A stretch of 64,000 bases of DNA from an uncultured Brevibacillus sp. (GCF_947502445.1 NZ_CANMZW010000002.1:1-64000), one strand, 5' to 3'. Shown: positions 1-9,258, numbered from the stretch's first letter. Program-made: numbers and translations. The notes: generated from the letters alone by a model not told the origin.

Positions 1-129
1 GAATCATCTTTTGTCCGCTTCCTAAATGTGTGAATCTTACTCTTTTTTTAAGTGTCCTTGACAAGGGAGCCGGATCATTTTAGCCGAATGGAATGGGCTT
101 TTTTCTTTTCTCGGTTACGAAAATGGTCA

Positions 130-1110
130 TTAGTAGCGCTTGGTTGGGATCGCCGTCAGTAAGGCTAGCGGTTGTTTCCCCTGAAGTCCCATAACGAGAT
201 TTTCAGCAGCAAACTGTGCCATCGCGAGTCGCGTCTCAGACGTCGCAGAACCAATATGGGGAAGTGTGACTACATTAGGCATGGTGAGCAGCGGATGGTC
301 CGGACGTACCGGTTCTTGTACAAACACATCGGTGCCTGCTGCCAATATCTCGCCATTTTGCAAAGCTCGCACGAGAGCGTCTTCATCAACGGTCGCTCCT
401 CGGGAACCATTTACAAAAATAGCTGTCTTTTTCATGAGGGCAAATTCTTTCTCTCCGATCAGCTGTTGTGTTTCTGGTGTCAGCGGAACCATCAAACAGA
501 TGAAATCTGCTTCCTGACAAAGCTCTTCCAAAGAGCAATACCTCGCCCGATACGCATGCTCTACTTCCTCATTACGAGATCGATTATGGTAGAGAATGTT
601 CATACCGAACCCAAAGTGAGCTCGCTTGGCAATAGCCGCACCAATTCGTCCCATCCCAATAATCCCGAGTGTTTTATGATGCATATCTACCCCAAAATGA
701 GTGGGCGTTAGGTTTTCCTTCCACTCCCCTGCTTTTACATAATGATCAAGCTCGGGTATTCTTCGAGCTACCGCCAGCATTAAGCCAATCATCGTATCTG
801 CGACTGTTTCATTCAGTACATCCGGCGTGTTAGTCGCCATGATTCCTCGGCGGTTCAACGCGGCAATATCCAAATTGTCGTAGCCAACCGAAATATTGCT
901 GACGATTTTTAATTGAGGAGCCTTTTCCAAAAGCTCCTCATCTACTTTTAGCCCCGCGCCAAAGAGTCCCTCAGCCGTCTTTAGCTCCTCATAAAACGAA
1001 GCGGATGTATGATCGTCGATATTTTCAAAATATACAACCTCGCAAGCGTCCCGAACATATTCCAGAATGGCCGGCTCCACTTTTTTATAAATAATCACTT
1101 TTGGTTTCAT
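130..1110 (-). CDS. 2-hydroxyacid dehydrogenase (glyoxylate/hydroxypyruvate reductase type)
   Basis: NAD(P)-dependent D-2-hydroxyacid dehydrogenase, probably reducing glyoxylate, hydroxypyruvate or 2-ketogluconate in the cytoplasm. The Rossmann motif GIIGMGRIG lies near residue 150. The catalytic triad of the family is visible: Arg in NGSRGATVDE, Glu in DVFVQEP and His in LPHIGSAT. The length of about 326 residues is normal for the GyaR/TkrA group. I take the ATG at 1110, 10 nt after GGAGG; a GTG two codons upstream is only 4 nt from it. The gene stands behind a terminator that closes the upstream oatA-like unit, so it is probably monocistronic. The exact substrate cannot be read from sequence. 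Confidence 0.88.
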   Translation of the reverse strand: MKPKVIIYKKVEPAILEYVRDACEVVYFENIDDHTSASFYEELKTAEGLFGAGLKVDEELLEKAPQLKIVSNISVGYDNLDIAALNRRGIMATNTPDVLNETVADTMIGLMLAVARRIPELDHYVKAGEWKENLTPTHFGVDMHHKTLGIIGMGRIGAAIAKRAHFGFGMNILYHNRSRNEEVEHAYRARYCSLEELCQEADFICLMVPLTPETQQLIGEKEFALMKKTAIFVNGSRGATVDEDALVRALQNGEILAAGTDVFVQEPVRPDHPLLTMPNVVTLPHIGSATSETRLAMAQFAAENLVMGLQGKQPLALLTAIPTKRY

Positions 1111-1133
1111 GTGCACTCATCCTCCCTCACAAA

Positions 1134-1168
1134 TGAAAAGACCAACGAACCTGTTGATTCGCTGGCCT
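1134..1168 (-). terminator. Rho-independent terminator after the oatA-like gene
   Basis: On the minus strand a 10-bp stem (GGCCAGCGAA pairing with TTCGTTGGTC) is followed by TTTTC. It sits about 80 nt past the oatA-like stop codon and just before the ribosome site of the dehydrogenase gene. Confidence 0.6.
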
Positions 1169-1246
1169 CTTATCCATTTCGAAAGAAGGCACACAATTCC
1201 TGCTACTTATCAAAAGAATTGCAGATATTTCGCCATAAAGTACGCT

Positions 1247-3409
1247 TTATGATTCGTCACCTGACGTACCAGCTTTGGCCTCTTCAGCTTGTTCTGTCTC
1301 ACTGGCTGCTTGATTCACTTCGGTATGCTTTGGTTGATCCGATAATGCGGGGTGGATAGCCTTGGCAAGCAGTGCAGCATAGGCTTCGGAGCCCTCTCGA
1401 TTCAAATGCACGCCGTCCTTGTAAAAGTAGGAGCTTTTTCCTGCACTTGCTGCGTACCAGTCAATCAGGCTCGTGTGTGGATAGGCAGCGGCAACCTCCG
1501 CCAAGGTCGCATTTACAACACTCTCCCACGGCTTCGGTACACGTGTGTTTACCAGAATGATTTGATCGACACCTTCTAACGAATGTAGCAGCTTCTCCAG
1601 CTGTTTTTTGCTGAAAGACCCGTTTGTACCAAGCTCGATGATGACGCGATTCCCAAGCAAGCCTTTTTCTTTTAACTTTGCTACCAGCTCTGGTGCCTGT
1701 GACATCTGTCTGCCGATTTTGGCATCAATGACGATTCCAGGGAGCCGCTTTTCCAGGTGTGGAGCCACATCAAGCATGACCGAGTCTCCTACTGCTGTGA
1801 TGCCTTTTCCAGAGCGAACGGCGACCTCTTCAGGGGCCTTCGTCTGTTCTTGGTTCTCTGAGTTGGCTGTCCCTTGTGAATCTGTGCCTTGGGATTCGTC
1901 AGGCTTATTTCCATTCGCAGCATCTTGTGTTTGTTCTGCAGAAGATTTGTCTTGTGCCGGTTTTTCGGTTTTTGCTGGTGCTGTAGCCGAGTCATTCGTC
2001 TTGACAGGTGCTGTAGGCTTTTTACCCGTTTCAGGTTTTTTAGGCGGTGGAACGACTGGACCATGTGGACCGAGCCCAGCATCGAGCTGACTGTCTTTCC
2101 CTTGCTCTTCTGGCAATTGCGCCATGCCAGATGGTTGCGTGGATTCGAATGCTTCTGAATCCGACTGTGGCTGGCTTGCTGTTGCATCTGAACGGAGAGA
2201 TGCGACACCAAAATACGTCACGCACAAGATGATTGCGCAGCCCGAAGCAATCCATCGCGTTCGTGTATATCGCTTGGTATTCTGGCCTTGCTTCACGGGG
2301 CGCCATTTTGCCCAAGCCTTGCCTAAAGCACCTCGTCTAATCGGCTCTTCTATATACTTCCATGACAATGCTGCCAGTACAAGCGTTGCGGTTAGTTGAA
2401 GAATCGCGCGGGTGATCTGACTCCATTCACTTTGTTCAACCGTTGGGGTAGTCATAACGATGATTGGATAGTGCCATAAATAGATGGCATACGAACGTAC
2501 CCCAAACCAGCGCAGCGGCTTACACCCCATCCATTTGGCAAAATGACTTGCTGGATGTGCAAGCACAGCAACTACGACGGCGCTCACGAGGGACAGCAGG
2601 ACTAATCCTCCGCGGTATAAAAAATCATCATACTGATTTGTTTTCCAAATGCTGTAAAGCAAGATAGCCAGACCTAAATAGCCAATCGTATCAAGGGTTA
2701 TGCGAGCTTTCGCAGATATATCGGGGGACAGTTTTCGGCTCGGCCAGACCATAGCCAGTACCGCGCCAATAAGAAGGGCAAAAACCCGTGTGTCCGTTCC
2801 GTAATAGACCCGACTAGGATCTAGACCTGGTTCATAGAGGAGTGCCATCGCCAGGGCGGACAATGCTGCTGCTACCAGAGTGAGCATAATGAGTGGACCG
2901 CGGCGTTTGACAAAATGTAAACCGAGGGCAAGTAGAAGCGGCCAGAACAAATAAAATTGTTCCTCAACAGCCAGTGACCACAAATGCCCGAGTGGAGACG
3001 GCGGACCAAATTTTTCAAAATAGGAGACATCCTGAAAGATAAGCCACCAGTTACTAACGTACAAAATAGCCGCTGGCACGTCACCACGTACACTTGACAT
3101 GTGGGCTGGTGAGAAAATGGCTACCCATGCTACTACCAGCATCAAGAGCGATAATAGAGCGGGCAAAAGCCGCCGTGCTCTGCGTATCCAAAAATCCTTC
3201 ATATCGAGGCGACCATGACGAGCCCACTGGGCAATGAGCAAATCGGTAATCAGATAGCCTGAGAGGACGAAAAAGATCCCGACGCCCAAAAGTCCTCCAG
3301 GTGCCCAATTGTAGTTCAGATGATAGACGATTACGGCAAGTACCGCCAGAGCTCTTAGTCCGTCTATTCCGGCCATGTAACGGCTGGAGCCTTTGACTGG
3401 TTCAGGCAT
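1247..3409 (-). CDS. OatA-like membrane acyltransferase with extracellular SGNH domain
   Basis: Predicted peptidoglycan or cell-envelope O-acetyltransferase. The N-terminal half (about residues 10-380) is an acyltransferase-3 membrane domain with about ten hydrophobic segments and the opening signature GIDGLRALAV...YHL. One more membrane helix near residue 390 leads into a linker of roughly 130 residues rich in Gln, Lys, Thr, Pro and Glu. The C-terminal SGNH hydrolase domain shows block I (VGDSVMLD), the Gly/Asn block (ELGTNG) and the Asp-x-x-His block (KDGVHLN). This architecture is that of OatA, which gives lysozyme resistance in Gram-positives. Start ATG has GGGAGG 8 nt upstream. The acceptor sugar is inferred, not shown. 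Confidence 0.85.
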   Translation of the reverse strand: MPEPVKGSSRYMAGIDGLRALAVLAVIVYHLNYNWAPGGLLGVGIFFVLSGYLITDLLIAQWARHGRLDMKDFWIRRARRLLPALLSLLMLVVAWVAIFSPAHMSSVRGDVPAAILYVSNWWLIFQDVSYFEKFGPPSPLGHLWSLAVEEQFYLFWPLLLALGLHFVKRRGPLIMLTLVAAALSALAMALLYEPGLDPSRVYYGTDTRVFALLIGAVLAMVWPSRKLSPDISAKARITLDTIGYLGLAILLYSIWKTNQYDDFLYRGGLVLLSLVSAVVVAVLAHPASHFAKWMGCKPLRWFGVRSYAIYLWHYPIIVMTTPTVEQSEWSQITRAILQLTATLVLAALSWKYIEEPIRRGALGKAWAKWRPVKQGQNTKRYTRTRWIASGCAIILCVTYFGVASLRSDATASQPQSDSEAFESTQPSGMAQLPEEQGKDSQLDAGLGPHGPVVPPPKKPETGKKPTAPVKTNDSATAPAKTEKPAQDKSSAEQTQDAANGNKPDESQGTDSQGTANSENQEQTKAPEEVAVRSGKGITAVGDSVMLDVAPHLEKRLPGIVIDAKIGRQMSQAPELVAKLKEKGLLGNRVIIELGTNGSFSKKQLEKLLHSLEGVDQIILVNTRVPKPWESVVNATLAEVAAAYPHTSLIDWYAASAGKSSYFYKDGVHLNREGSEAYAALLAKAIHPALSDQPKHTEVNQAASETEQAEEAKAGTSGDES

Positions 3410-3536
3410 TGTGACGGCCTCCCTTGCTCTTCAGTTGGCGATTCTTACCGGTTTTCTTGCCATTAGTTGCTCTTCGTTGTTCGTGATCCCAGGTGTGATT
3501 ACTTTGTTTGATTACCGTACTCGTCATGCAGTTCAT
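3402..3536 (-). CDS. Possible 44-residue ORF overlapping the oatA-like start
   Basis: A short ORF with ATG at 3536 has a good ribosome site (GGGGAG, 7 nt spacing). Its TGA lies inside the first codons of the oatA-like gene, an 8-nt overlap that suggests translational coupling. The product is very basic in its second half (GKKTGKNRQLKSKGG) and has no membrane segment or recognisable domain. It could be a leader peptide controlling the downstream gene, or a chance ORF in the 5' leader. I know no homologue. Confidence 0.4.
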   Translation of the reverse strand: MNCMTSTVIKQSNHTWDHEQRRATNGKKTGKNRQLKSKGGRHNA

Positions 3537-3960
3537 CTGCATACTCCCCTTTTACTTCTGTTCTGTTTTACTTTTGTAGGTGGACGGGGGCAGCCAATAC
3601 ACATCGGGAAATGCGTGCGAAAATGAATGCAAAAACCCCTGATTTCTAAGAAGAGGAAGAAAACGGGGTTGGTCTCGTTCATAATCTTTATGGATGATGA
3701 ATTAATCCAAACATCATGGCCCGTATTCAGGATGTGAACAACTACTCACAGTCAAATTTTTTTTCGTTCTCCTTCTTACTTATGTATGCTGCATCGCCTC
3801 ATTCCTGCCCGGTATTTTACGGAAATGACCCGGACGACCGCGAAGTTTATCCGAACTTGCTCTAAACCTCGTATATCCTGATTATAAGACGCCTCAGTGG
3901 ATAAACGCGTTACAAAATGTTTACAATTTACCATTGAATTTTTCCCGGTAAATCACACCA
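3537..3960. other. Intergenic region upstream of the oatA-like gene
   Basis: No convincing gene on either strand. At 3635-3680 an AACCCC/GGGGTT inverted repeat has a long loop and a T run on the minus strand, a weak terminator candidate. The region should also hold the promoter for the oatA-like unit, but I could not pick a reliable -35/-10 pair. Confidence 0.4.
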
Positions 3961-4002
3961 AAAAAGAAAGAGCTACTGGCCCATTTTCGTGCCAATAGCT
4001 CT
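3961..4002 (-). terminator. Terminator after the small membrane protein gene
   Basis: AGAGCTA(C/T)TGGC arms at 3969-3980 and 3991-4002 form a 12-bp stem with one mismatch. On the minus strand this is followed by CTTTCTTTTTTGG. It lies 59 nt past the stop of the gene ending at 4062. Confidence 0.75.
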
Positions 4003-4061
4003 ATTTCTCTACCCTCATAATTTAATTGATAGAAACAATAATAGCGCTTATGTCAGGTGCA

Positions 4062-4262
4062 TTAAACGTGATGGGTAAACAAATAATTCAGGAACAATCC
4101 CCCGCTGACTACAGCAATCGCCATGCAGACAATCCCACTGCGCACACGCTGAGATACGAGTCGCATAAAGCCAAGACAAAAGAACACACCAGTCACCAGA
4201 AAATAGGAGATTCCGACCCAGAACAAACTCCATGGCAAGTTGGCAAAATCGATGTTACCCAA
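4062..4262 (-). CDS. Small two-helix membrane protein
   Basis: Uncharacterised protein of about 66 residues with two hydrophobic segments (LFWVGISYFLVTGVFFCLGF and IVCMAIAVVSGGLFLNYLF) separated by a basic stretch (RLVSQRVRS), so both ends probably face the same side of the membrane. I prefer the TTG at 4262, 8 nt after GGGGAAGG. The GTG at 4271 directly abuts that ribosome site. The gene is flanked by its own downstream terminator, which supports it being real. No family recognised. Confidence 0.6.
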   Translation of the reverse strand: MGNIDFANLPWSLFWVGISYFLVTGVFFCLGFMRLVSQRVRSGIVCMAIAVVSGGLFLNYLFTHHV

Positions 4263-4397
4263 TCCTAACACCTTCCCCGTTTCATTCTACTTTTCATTCT
4301 TTCTTCGATGAACCTTTATTATAACATCCAGATATCCTGTTGATGCCAATTTGTGCCGAACGTAACAGAAGTGTCATACATCTCCATCTCATTTGAA

Positions 4398-6362
4398 TCA
4401 AGAGAGAGAGTCTACAGGCTCCTCGTTCCACTCCACACCGACAGGGAAAATAGCTTTTACATGTTTGCGTAGCTTTTCATCACGCTGCAGCTCAGCACTA
4501 TAAATCGTGACGATTCCCTGATCCTCTCTCGTACGAATTAATCGGCCTATTCCTTGGCGAAGGCGAAGCAGCATATACGGCAAATCTACCTCTTCCCTAG
4601 CAGAAGCCGCTGCTTTTCGTTTCGCGGTAAAGACTGGATCGTTTGGCGGGAATGGCAAAGACCAGATGATTACATTGGATAGAGATGGTCCAGGAACGTC
4701 GAGACCTTCCCATAAGCTGACCGCACATAGACTACTCGCTTCGTCATTTTGGAAGCATGAGATCAAATGGCTAATTTCCTGATCTCCTTCATATAAAAAA
4801 TGCAGATGGGCGATCTGTGAATAGGAACCAATCGCTTGTTTGAACTGCTTCATTTCTTCTACCGACGAAAACAGCAGCAATGCTCTTCCTTGCGTCTGTT
4901 GCAGCTGCTTGACTGCACTGTTCATTTTTTCCGTAAAAAGGTCGTTTCCAGACAGCTTGGGAACAAATGCTTTCATTTGCTCTTCATATTCGTAAGGAGA
5001 CGGTACTGAGAAGGAAAGATACTTTTCGATCCCTAAGCTTCCTGCAACAAACTGAAAAGCTCCGTCTACAGATAAGGTTGCTGAAGAAAAAATAATCGGC
5101 ATATGTTGCGAGAACACACGCTCGCGAAGAACTTCCTGCACCAGCTTTGGCATGACAATCAATGTCGGCCCTGTCACCTCTTCTGTCATCCATGAAATGA
5201 CATGCTCCGGGTCCTGGAACAATCGAAGCGCCAGCTGCATCATTTCCAAATGCTCACCGACAATCCGCAATTGGAACTCATCGAGTGTATAGAGACCGCT
5301 TTCAAGTGCCAGTTCTTCTTCGATCCAATCGACAAGGCTCGTGAAACGGTGAATCGACTGGAGCAGTTCTGGATGAAAGTGAATTTCTTTGCGCTTGGAA
5401 CCGACGACAGTTTTGCTTTCTTTATCCAAGCGGGAAAATAATTCTTCGCTTTGGGCGATTGCCTCTTCAATGGCTACTGCCAGCGACTCCCGAATCTCTC
5501 CCTTAAGCAAGCGTGTAATCATTTCTTCAAATACTGCATGGTTGAGCTTATAGGTTAATGCTTTTTGTGCGGCAGGCTCAAGCAGATGGCCCTCATCAAA
5601 AATAACCGAGCTGTGCAAAGGAAGCAAAGGAAGCTGCCCGCCCCGTTTTCTTGTCTCATATGTCCACACATGCTCCATGTAAAAGTCATGCGAACAAATA
5701 ATTAAATCGGCCGATTGGCGATAATGATTTCTGGATAAGGTTTGCCCACAGCGATGCTGCTTGTCACAGGAAAAACAATCTTGAAATGTATCCCAGTTCA
5801 TTTTTGCCCATTGCTCGTCATCCAGCTCCGGGTATGTGCTGCGATCTCCGTATGGATAAAAGGATTGCAGGGCTTCATGTGTGTGCACAAAAGAAGGCAG
5901 CTCCAAATAAATCTGCTGATAAGCTTCTCCTTCTTCCGGCTGGTATCTGGCCTCATCCAGCTTTCGCAGGCATACGTATTGATCCGGAGATTTTCCCAAT
6001 CGCGCATCAATCGTCAGGTTCAGATGCCGTGCAAGCTTGGTAATGTCCCCTTCTGGCTTGACCAGCTGCTCGATCAATGACTCATTCGCACAGGCAATAA
6101 TTGCAGGCTTTCTCGTATAACGCGCATAACAGACCGCGTATAACAAATAGGCAAGTGTTTTCCCTGTACCAACTCCTGCCTCTGCAAAGATCGTTTGCTT
6201 CTCGGCAAAGGCACGCTCCAGCTGAAAGGCCATGTAGATTTGCTCGTCTCTTACTTCAAATCCTGCTTCAGGCAAAATTTCATAAAATACGTCCGCTACC
6301 CAATCGCTCACCTGCGAAATGAATGGTTGTGACGGATCGTACGCAAAAGGATACCGTTCCAC
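4398..6362 (-). CDS. DinG/XPD-type ATP-dependent Fe-S DNA helicase
   Basis: Superfamily 2 5'-3' DNA helicase of the Rad3/XPD/DinG group, likely acting in repair or in resolving R-loops and G-quadruplexes. Walker A is AGVGTGKT at residues 62-69. The four cysteines expected for the [4Fe-4S] cluster are at C131, C196, C199 and C205. Walker B is the DEGH variant (residues 256-259) and motif VI is QGIGRLIRTRED near the C-terminus. At 654 residues it lacks the exonuclease domain of the long Bacillus DinG, so it resembles the exonuclease-less YoaA/DinG type. It is a single gene with no LexA-like box that I could see upstream. Confidence 0.88.
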   Translation of the reverse strand: MERYPFAYDPSQPFISQVSDWVADVFYEILPEAGFEVRDEQIYMAFQLERAFAEKQTIFAEAGVGTGKTLAYLLYAVCYARYTRKPAIIACANESLIEQLVKPEGDITKLARHLNLTIDARLGKSPDQYVCLRKLDEARYQPEEGEAYQQIYLELPSFVHTHEALQSFYPYGDRSTYPELDDEQWAKMNWDTFQDCFSCDKQHRCGQTLSRNHYRQSADLIICSHDFYMEHVWTYETRKRGGQLPLLPLHSSVIFDEGHLLEPAAQKALTYKLNHAVFEEMITRLLKGEIRESLAVAIEEAIAQSEELFSRLDKESKTVVGSKRKEIHFHPELLQSIHRFTSLVDWIEEELALESGLYTLDEFQLRIVGEHLEMMQLALRLFQDPEHVISWMTEEVTGPTLIVMPKLVQEVLRERVFSQHMPIIFSSATLSVDGAFQFVAGSLGIEKYLSFSVPSPYEYEEQMKAFVPKLSGNDLFTEKMNSAVKQLQQTQGRALLLFSSVEEMKQFKQAIGSYSQIAHLHFLYEGDQEISHLISCFQNDEASSLCAVSLWEGLDVPGPSLSNVIIWSLPFPPNDPVFTAKRKAAASAREEVDLPYMLLRLRQGIGRLIRTREDQGIVTIYSAELQRDEKLRKHVKAIFPVGVEWNEEPVDSLS

Positions 6363-6572
6363 TTCTGTCCTGCCTCCAATTAATGAAATGAATCATCTCT
6401 GGTTTATACCAACATGTAATGATGACATGTCTACGCGATAAACACAATACGAGACATTCAAAAAAAGCGAGTGAGCCTTATTTTTATCGAATGGGAAGCT
6501 TTCAGGGTGATTCGTGGTAAGATGGAGGAGAAGAAATACATAACCGAAGTCTTAAGTAGGAGTGATTTGGCA

Positions 6573-6932
6573 ATGGAAAAAGTCATGTTTATTGAAATCG
6601 GAATGGGTATCGATCTACATGGTCAAAACGTTACCAAAGCAGCGGTTCGTGCTGTGCAAAATGCCATTCATCATAATTCGATGCCGGGCCTGCGTTCTGT
6701 TCTTCCAGACAACGACATTCATAACATGAAAGTAAATGTGCGACTGGCTGTTCCCGCTGACAAGGACAAGCTGGACTTGGAAACAGTCCGCGCAGAATTG
6801 CCATATGGAAGCGTGACGTTTGACGTGATTGATGGCGGGATGCTCACAAGCAGTGGTGTCGTAATCGCTGAAAAAGACGACAAAAACGATCTTGCCTATG
6901 TGGTCATCGCCTCGGTAGAAGTAGGCTACTAA
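6573..6932 (+). CDS. Lin0512 family conserved protein
   Basis: Short conserved protein of 119 residues belonging to the Lin0512 family, known by sequence from Firmicutes and some other bacteria but without assigned function. Features are an N-terminal IEIGMGIDLHGQ segment, a conserved ALP-like SVLPDNDIHNMKV stretch and a C-terminal GGMLTSSGVVIAEK segment; no catalytic motif is evident. I choose the ATG at 6573 after TAGGAGTG. The frame stays open back to 6471, but the extra 34 residues have no ribosome site and do not fit the family length. It ends at a strong bidirectional terminator shared with the convergent alkyltransferase-like gene. Confidence 0.75.
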   Translation: MEKVMFIEIGMGIDLHGQNVTKAAVRAVQNAIHHNSMPGLRSVLPDNDIHNMKVNVRLAVPADKDKLDLETVRAELPYGSVTFDVIDGGMLTSSGVVIAEKDDKNDLAYVVIASVEVGY

Positions 6933-6950
6933 CCCCTACTGGAAATAAAT

Positions 6951-7000
6951 AAAATACCTCCTCAACTCGTACTAGATACGCGATTGGTGGAGGTATTTTT
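6951..7000. terminator. Bidirectional terminator
   Basis: AAAATACCTCC and GGAGGTATTTTT arms flank a 27-nt loop. There is a T run on both strands, between the Lin0512 gene (+) and the alkyltransferase-like gene (-), which ends only 2 nt away. Confidence 0.85.
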
Positions 7001-7001
7001 A

Positions 7002-7340
7002 TTAGGTAACCAATTCATCTCTCTGGTTTGCAGGAAGCGGCTCATGCAAAAACTTGGCAAGATCGATCTCCCCTTCCGCCGAAACCACCACACCTTCGCT
7101 TTCCAGGTACATCTTTTGCAAAGTGAATGATTCATCATCCGTAAGTCCGATTCGCCCTTTGGCATTGATTACTCTGTGCCAAGGCAGCTTGTACTTTTTG
7201 CTCATCGAATGGAGTATGCGAACAATCTGTCTGGCTCCCCGCGGGCTCCCTGCCAATGCAGCGATTTGTCCGTATGTCATGACGCGTCCTTCGGGAATGC
7301 TGCCAATAATGGCGATCGCCCTTTCCGTAAAAGGTCTCAT
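7002..7340 (-). CDS. Alkyltransferase-like (ATL) DNA-binding protein
   Basis: Homologue of the DNA-binding domain of O6-methylguanine-DNA methyltransferase. In place of the reactive PCHR motif it has PWHRV at residues 53-57, so the acceptor cysteine is tryptophan, the hallmark of bacterial ATL proteins. These bind O6-alkylguanine lesions without repairing them and hand them to nucleotide excision repair. The helix-turn-helix (TYGQIAALAGSPRGARQIVRIL) is intact and carries the conserved arginine finger. The length of 112 residues is typical. A G-rich ribosome site lies rather far upstream (13 nt). The single gene is convergent with the Lin0512 gene. Confidence 0.85.
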   Translation of the reverse strand: MRPFTERAIAIIGSIPEGRVMTYGQIAALAGSPRGARQIVRILHSMSKKYKLPWHRVINAKGRIGLTDDESFTLQKMYLESEGVVVSAEGEIDLAKFLHEPLPANQRDELVT

Positions 7341-7380
7341 AACCGCTTTCGTGCCCCCTCTTCCTTTCGTTGATAGGCAA

Positions 7381-7415
7381 GCGGGTTTGTGACGCTTTCG
7401 CCATCACAAGCCCGC
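7381..7415. terminator. Strong hairpin between pepF-like and ATL genes
   Basis: A 12-bp stem with one wobble (GCGGGTTTGTGA with TCACAAGCCCGC) follows the pepF-like stop on the minus strand. No clear T run follows, so it may be a weak terminator or an mRNA 3'-end structure. Confidence 0.45.
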
Positions 7416-7455
7416 CCCATTTTACAAAACGAAAATCATCTTCTTTTTCGCTAGT

Positions 7456-9258
7456 TTAAAACAGCTTTTCCAATTCGTCTACCAGACTTCCTACATACGC
7501 TACAGCATCACGAATCGGTTGTGGATCTGCCATGTTAACACCTGCGAGCTGCATCAGCTCCAAAGGAGTTTTTGTACCGCCTGCTTTCAGTGCTTCCAGC
7601 CAACGATCAACTGCAGGCTGTCCTTCCTTCTGGATGCTTACAGCCATCGCAGTAGAGGCAGTCAGCCCTGCTGCATACGTATAAGGATACAAGCCCATGT
7701 AGTAATGTGGTTGACGCATCCAGGTCAGGCTCGCTGCCGGATCGAGATCGACTGCATCTCCCCAGAATTCGGAGAGCACCTCGCCTTTCCATTCACACAG
7801 CTTCTTCGCTGTCAATGGCACATCTTGCATCGCAGCTTCATATACTTTACGCTGCATTCTACCTTCAAGCAAATGAGTGACAAAGTTGTGGTAGTACGTA
7901 TTCATCAGCTGCAAAATTACCCAGCGCTTCAAACGAGGATCGTCGGATTGCTGCATAATATGCTGTGCCAGCAAAAGCTCGTTGATCGTCGACGGTGCCT
8001 CGATAAAATACAGGGATGGACGTGCATTGGTGTATGTTTGATTGCGTCCCGCCAGTGCAAAATGACCGCAATGGCCAAGCTCGTGAGCAAGTGTAAACGC
8101 ACTGCGCATATTTCCCGACCAGGTAATCAAGATGTAGGAATGGTTGCTGTACGGTGTGGAGCAGAAGGCACCTGTGGACTTTCCTACGTTGTCTACATAG
8201 TCAATCCAGCGCTCATTCAGTGCTTTTTCCATGATCTCCGCATATTCAGGTCCCATTACCTCAAGAGCTGCCTTGATTGTGCGTCCTGCTTCTTCAATCG
8301 TAACTGGCGGACTGAACTGCGGATCGAGCGGCGCTTTCAAATCGCAAAAGGAGAGCTTTTCCAGTCCGAGCTCTTTGGCTTTCAGCTTGGCAAAGCGGCG
8401 CATGTGCGGGGCAAGCTCCGTACCGATAATATCCAGAATGTTATGGTACATCTCCAGAGTCACCTGCTGCGGGTGCAGGAGCATCTCGGTAACCGACTCA
8501 TATCCACGCAATCTGGACATGACCGTCTGTTTCTTGACTTCTGTTGCATACACGGAAGCAAAGGAATTCTGATAGGATGCAAGCGTGCGTGAGAACGACT
8601 CGTAGGCAGATCTGCGCAGCTTTGTATCGGATGACATTTCGTAATCAGATTCAAACAGAGAAAAAGAGACCGGATTCTCTACTCCATTACTGTCTGTCAC
8701 GGATTCAAAGGACATATCCGAAAGCTTTCCACGCTGATAGATGGTGTAAGGGGCTGCAAACACTTCACCCAATGCTGCCAAAGCTGCTTCTGTATCCGCT
8801 GAGAGACGATGCGGCTTCGTTTCTAAAAGGTCAGACAGGTGTTTGCGGAAAGGCTCCAAGCCAGGTTCTTCCTGCAGGAATTTTTCAATTTCTCCTTCTG
8901 GCAATGCTAATATCTCCGAAGGGATAAAAGAAAGCGATGCGTTCAGATGAGAAACCATATCCCCTACTCGCGCAGAATTCGCCTGATTTTGTGGGTTCGT
9001 TCCGTCTTCAGAGGATCGCAGGCTTGCGTAGGACGCCACAAGCTGTGCCCTGATGGTAATAGCTTCTCTTGCCTCGAGGCAAGCAAGCAGTGTTTCAGCA
9101 CTCGTATGTAATTGACCTTGAAACGCAGTAACAACCGGCAGTTGACTCACAATATCAGATAGTTCAGTTTCCCACGCTTCTTGACTTTCAAACAGATCAT
9201 CCAAATTCCACGTAAGCGATACATCGACTTGGTCACGCGTCTGTCTTGTTTTCACCAT
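7456..9258 (-). CDS. Oligoendopeptidase F family metallopeptidase (M3B)
   Basis: Cytoplasmic zinc oligopeptidase cleaving short peptides. The HELGH zinc motif lies near residue 390, with the third ligand Glu in the following EAPSTINELL segment. The 600-residue length and opening NLDDLFES are typical of PepF-like M3B enzymes. The start is an ATG 5 nt after GGGAGG; the next codon is GTG. It is a single gene preceded by a divergent lipoprotein gene and followed by a hairpin. With the M29 aminopeptidase and the M14/Pcp operon downstream it adds to a peptide-degrading neighbourhood, though it is not co-transcribed with them. Confidence 0.9.
   Translation of the reverse strand: MVKTRQTRDQVDVSLTWNLDDLFESQEAWETELSDIVSQLPVVTAFQGQLHTSAETLLACLEAREAITIRAQLVASYASLRSSEDGTNPQNQANSARVGDMVSHLNASLSFIPSEILALPEGEIEKFLQEEPGLEPFRKHLSDLLETKPHRLSADTEAALAALGEVFAAPYTIYQRGKLSDMSFESVTDSNGVENPVSFSLFESDYEMSSDTKLRRSAYESFSRTLASYQNSFASVYATEVKKQTVMSRLRGYESVTEMLLHPQQVTLEMYHNILDIIGTELAPHMRRFAKLKAKELGLEKLSFCDLKAPLDPQFSPPVTIEEAGRTIKAALEVMGPEYAEIMEKALNERWIDYVDNVGKSTGAFCSTPYSNHSYILITWSGNMRSAFTLAHELGHCGHFALAGRNQTYTNARPSLYFIEAPSTINELLLAQHIMQQSDDPRLKRWVILQLMNTYYHNFVTHLLEGRMQRKVYEAAMQDVPLTAKKLCEWKGEVLSEFWGDAVDLDPAASLTWMRQPHYYMGLYPYTYAAGLTASTAMAVSIQKEGQPAVDRWLEALKAGGTKTPLELMQLAGVNMADPQPIRDAVAYVGSLVDELEKLF

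Noticed and set aside
1789-2211. 140-codon Lys/Arg-rich minus-strand ORF
   Set aside because: Alternative frame of the low-complexity linker of the OatA-like protein.
3393-3626. 77-codon hydrophobic ORF on the plus strand
   Set aside because: It overlaps the oatA-like start antisense, has no ribosome site, and the opposite strand carries a better supported ORF.
7519-8592. 357-codon plus-strand ORF antisense to the oligoendopeptidase gene
   Set aside because: Composition rich in Cys, His and Arg is that of a shadow frame; the minus strand carries a clear M3 peptidase.
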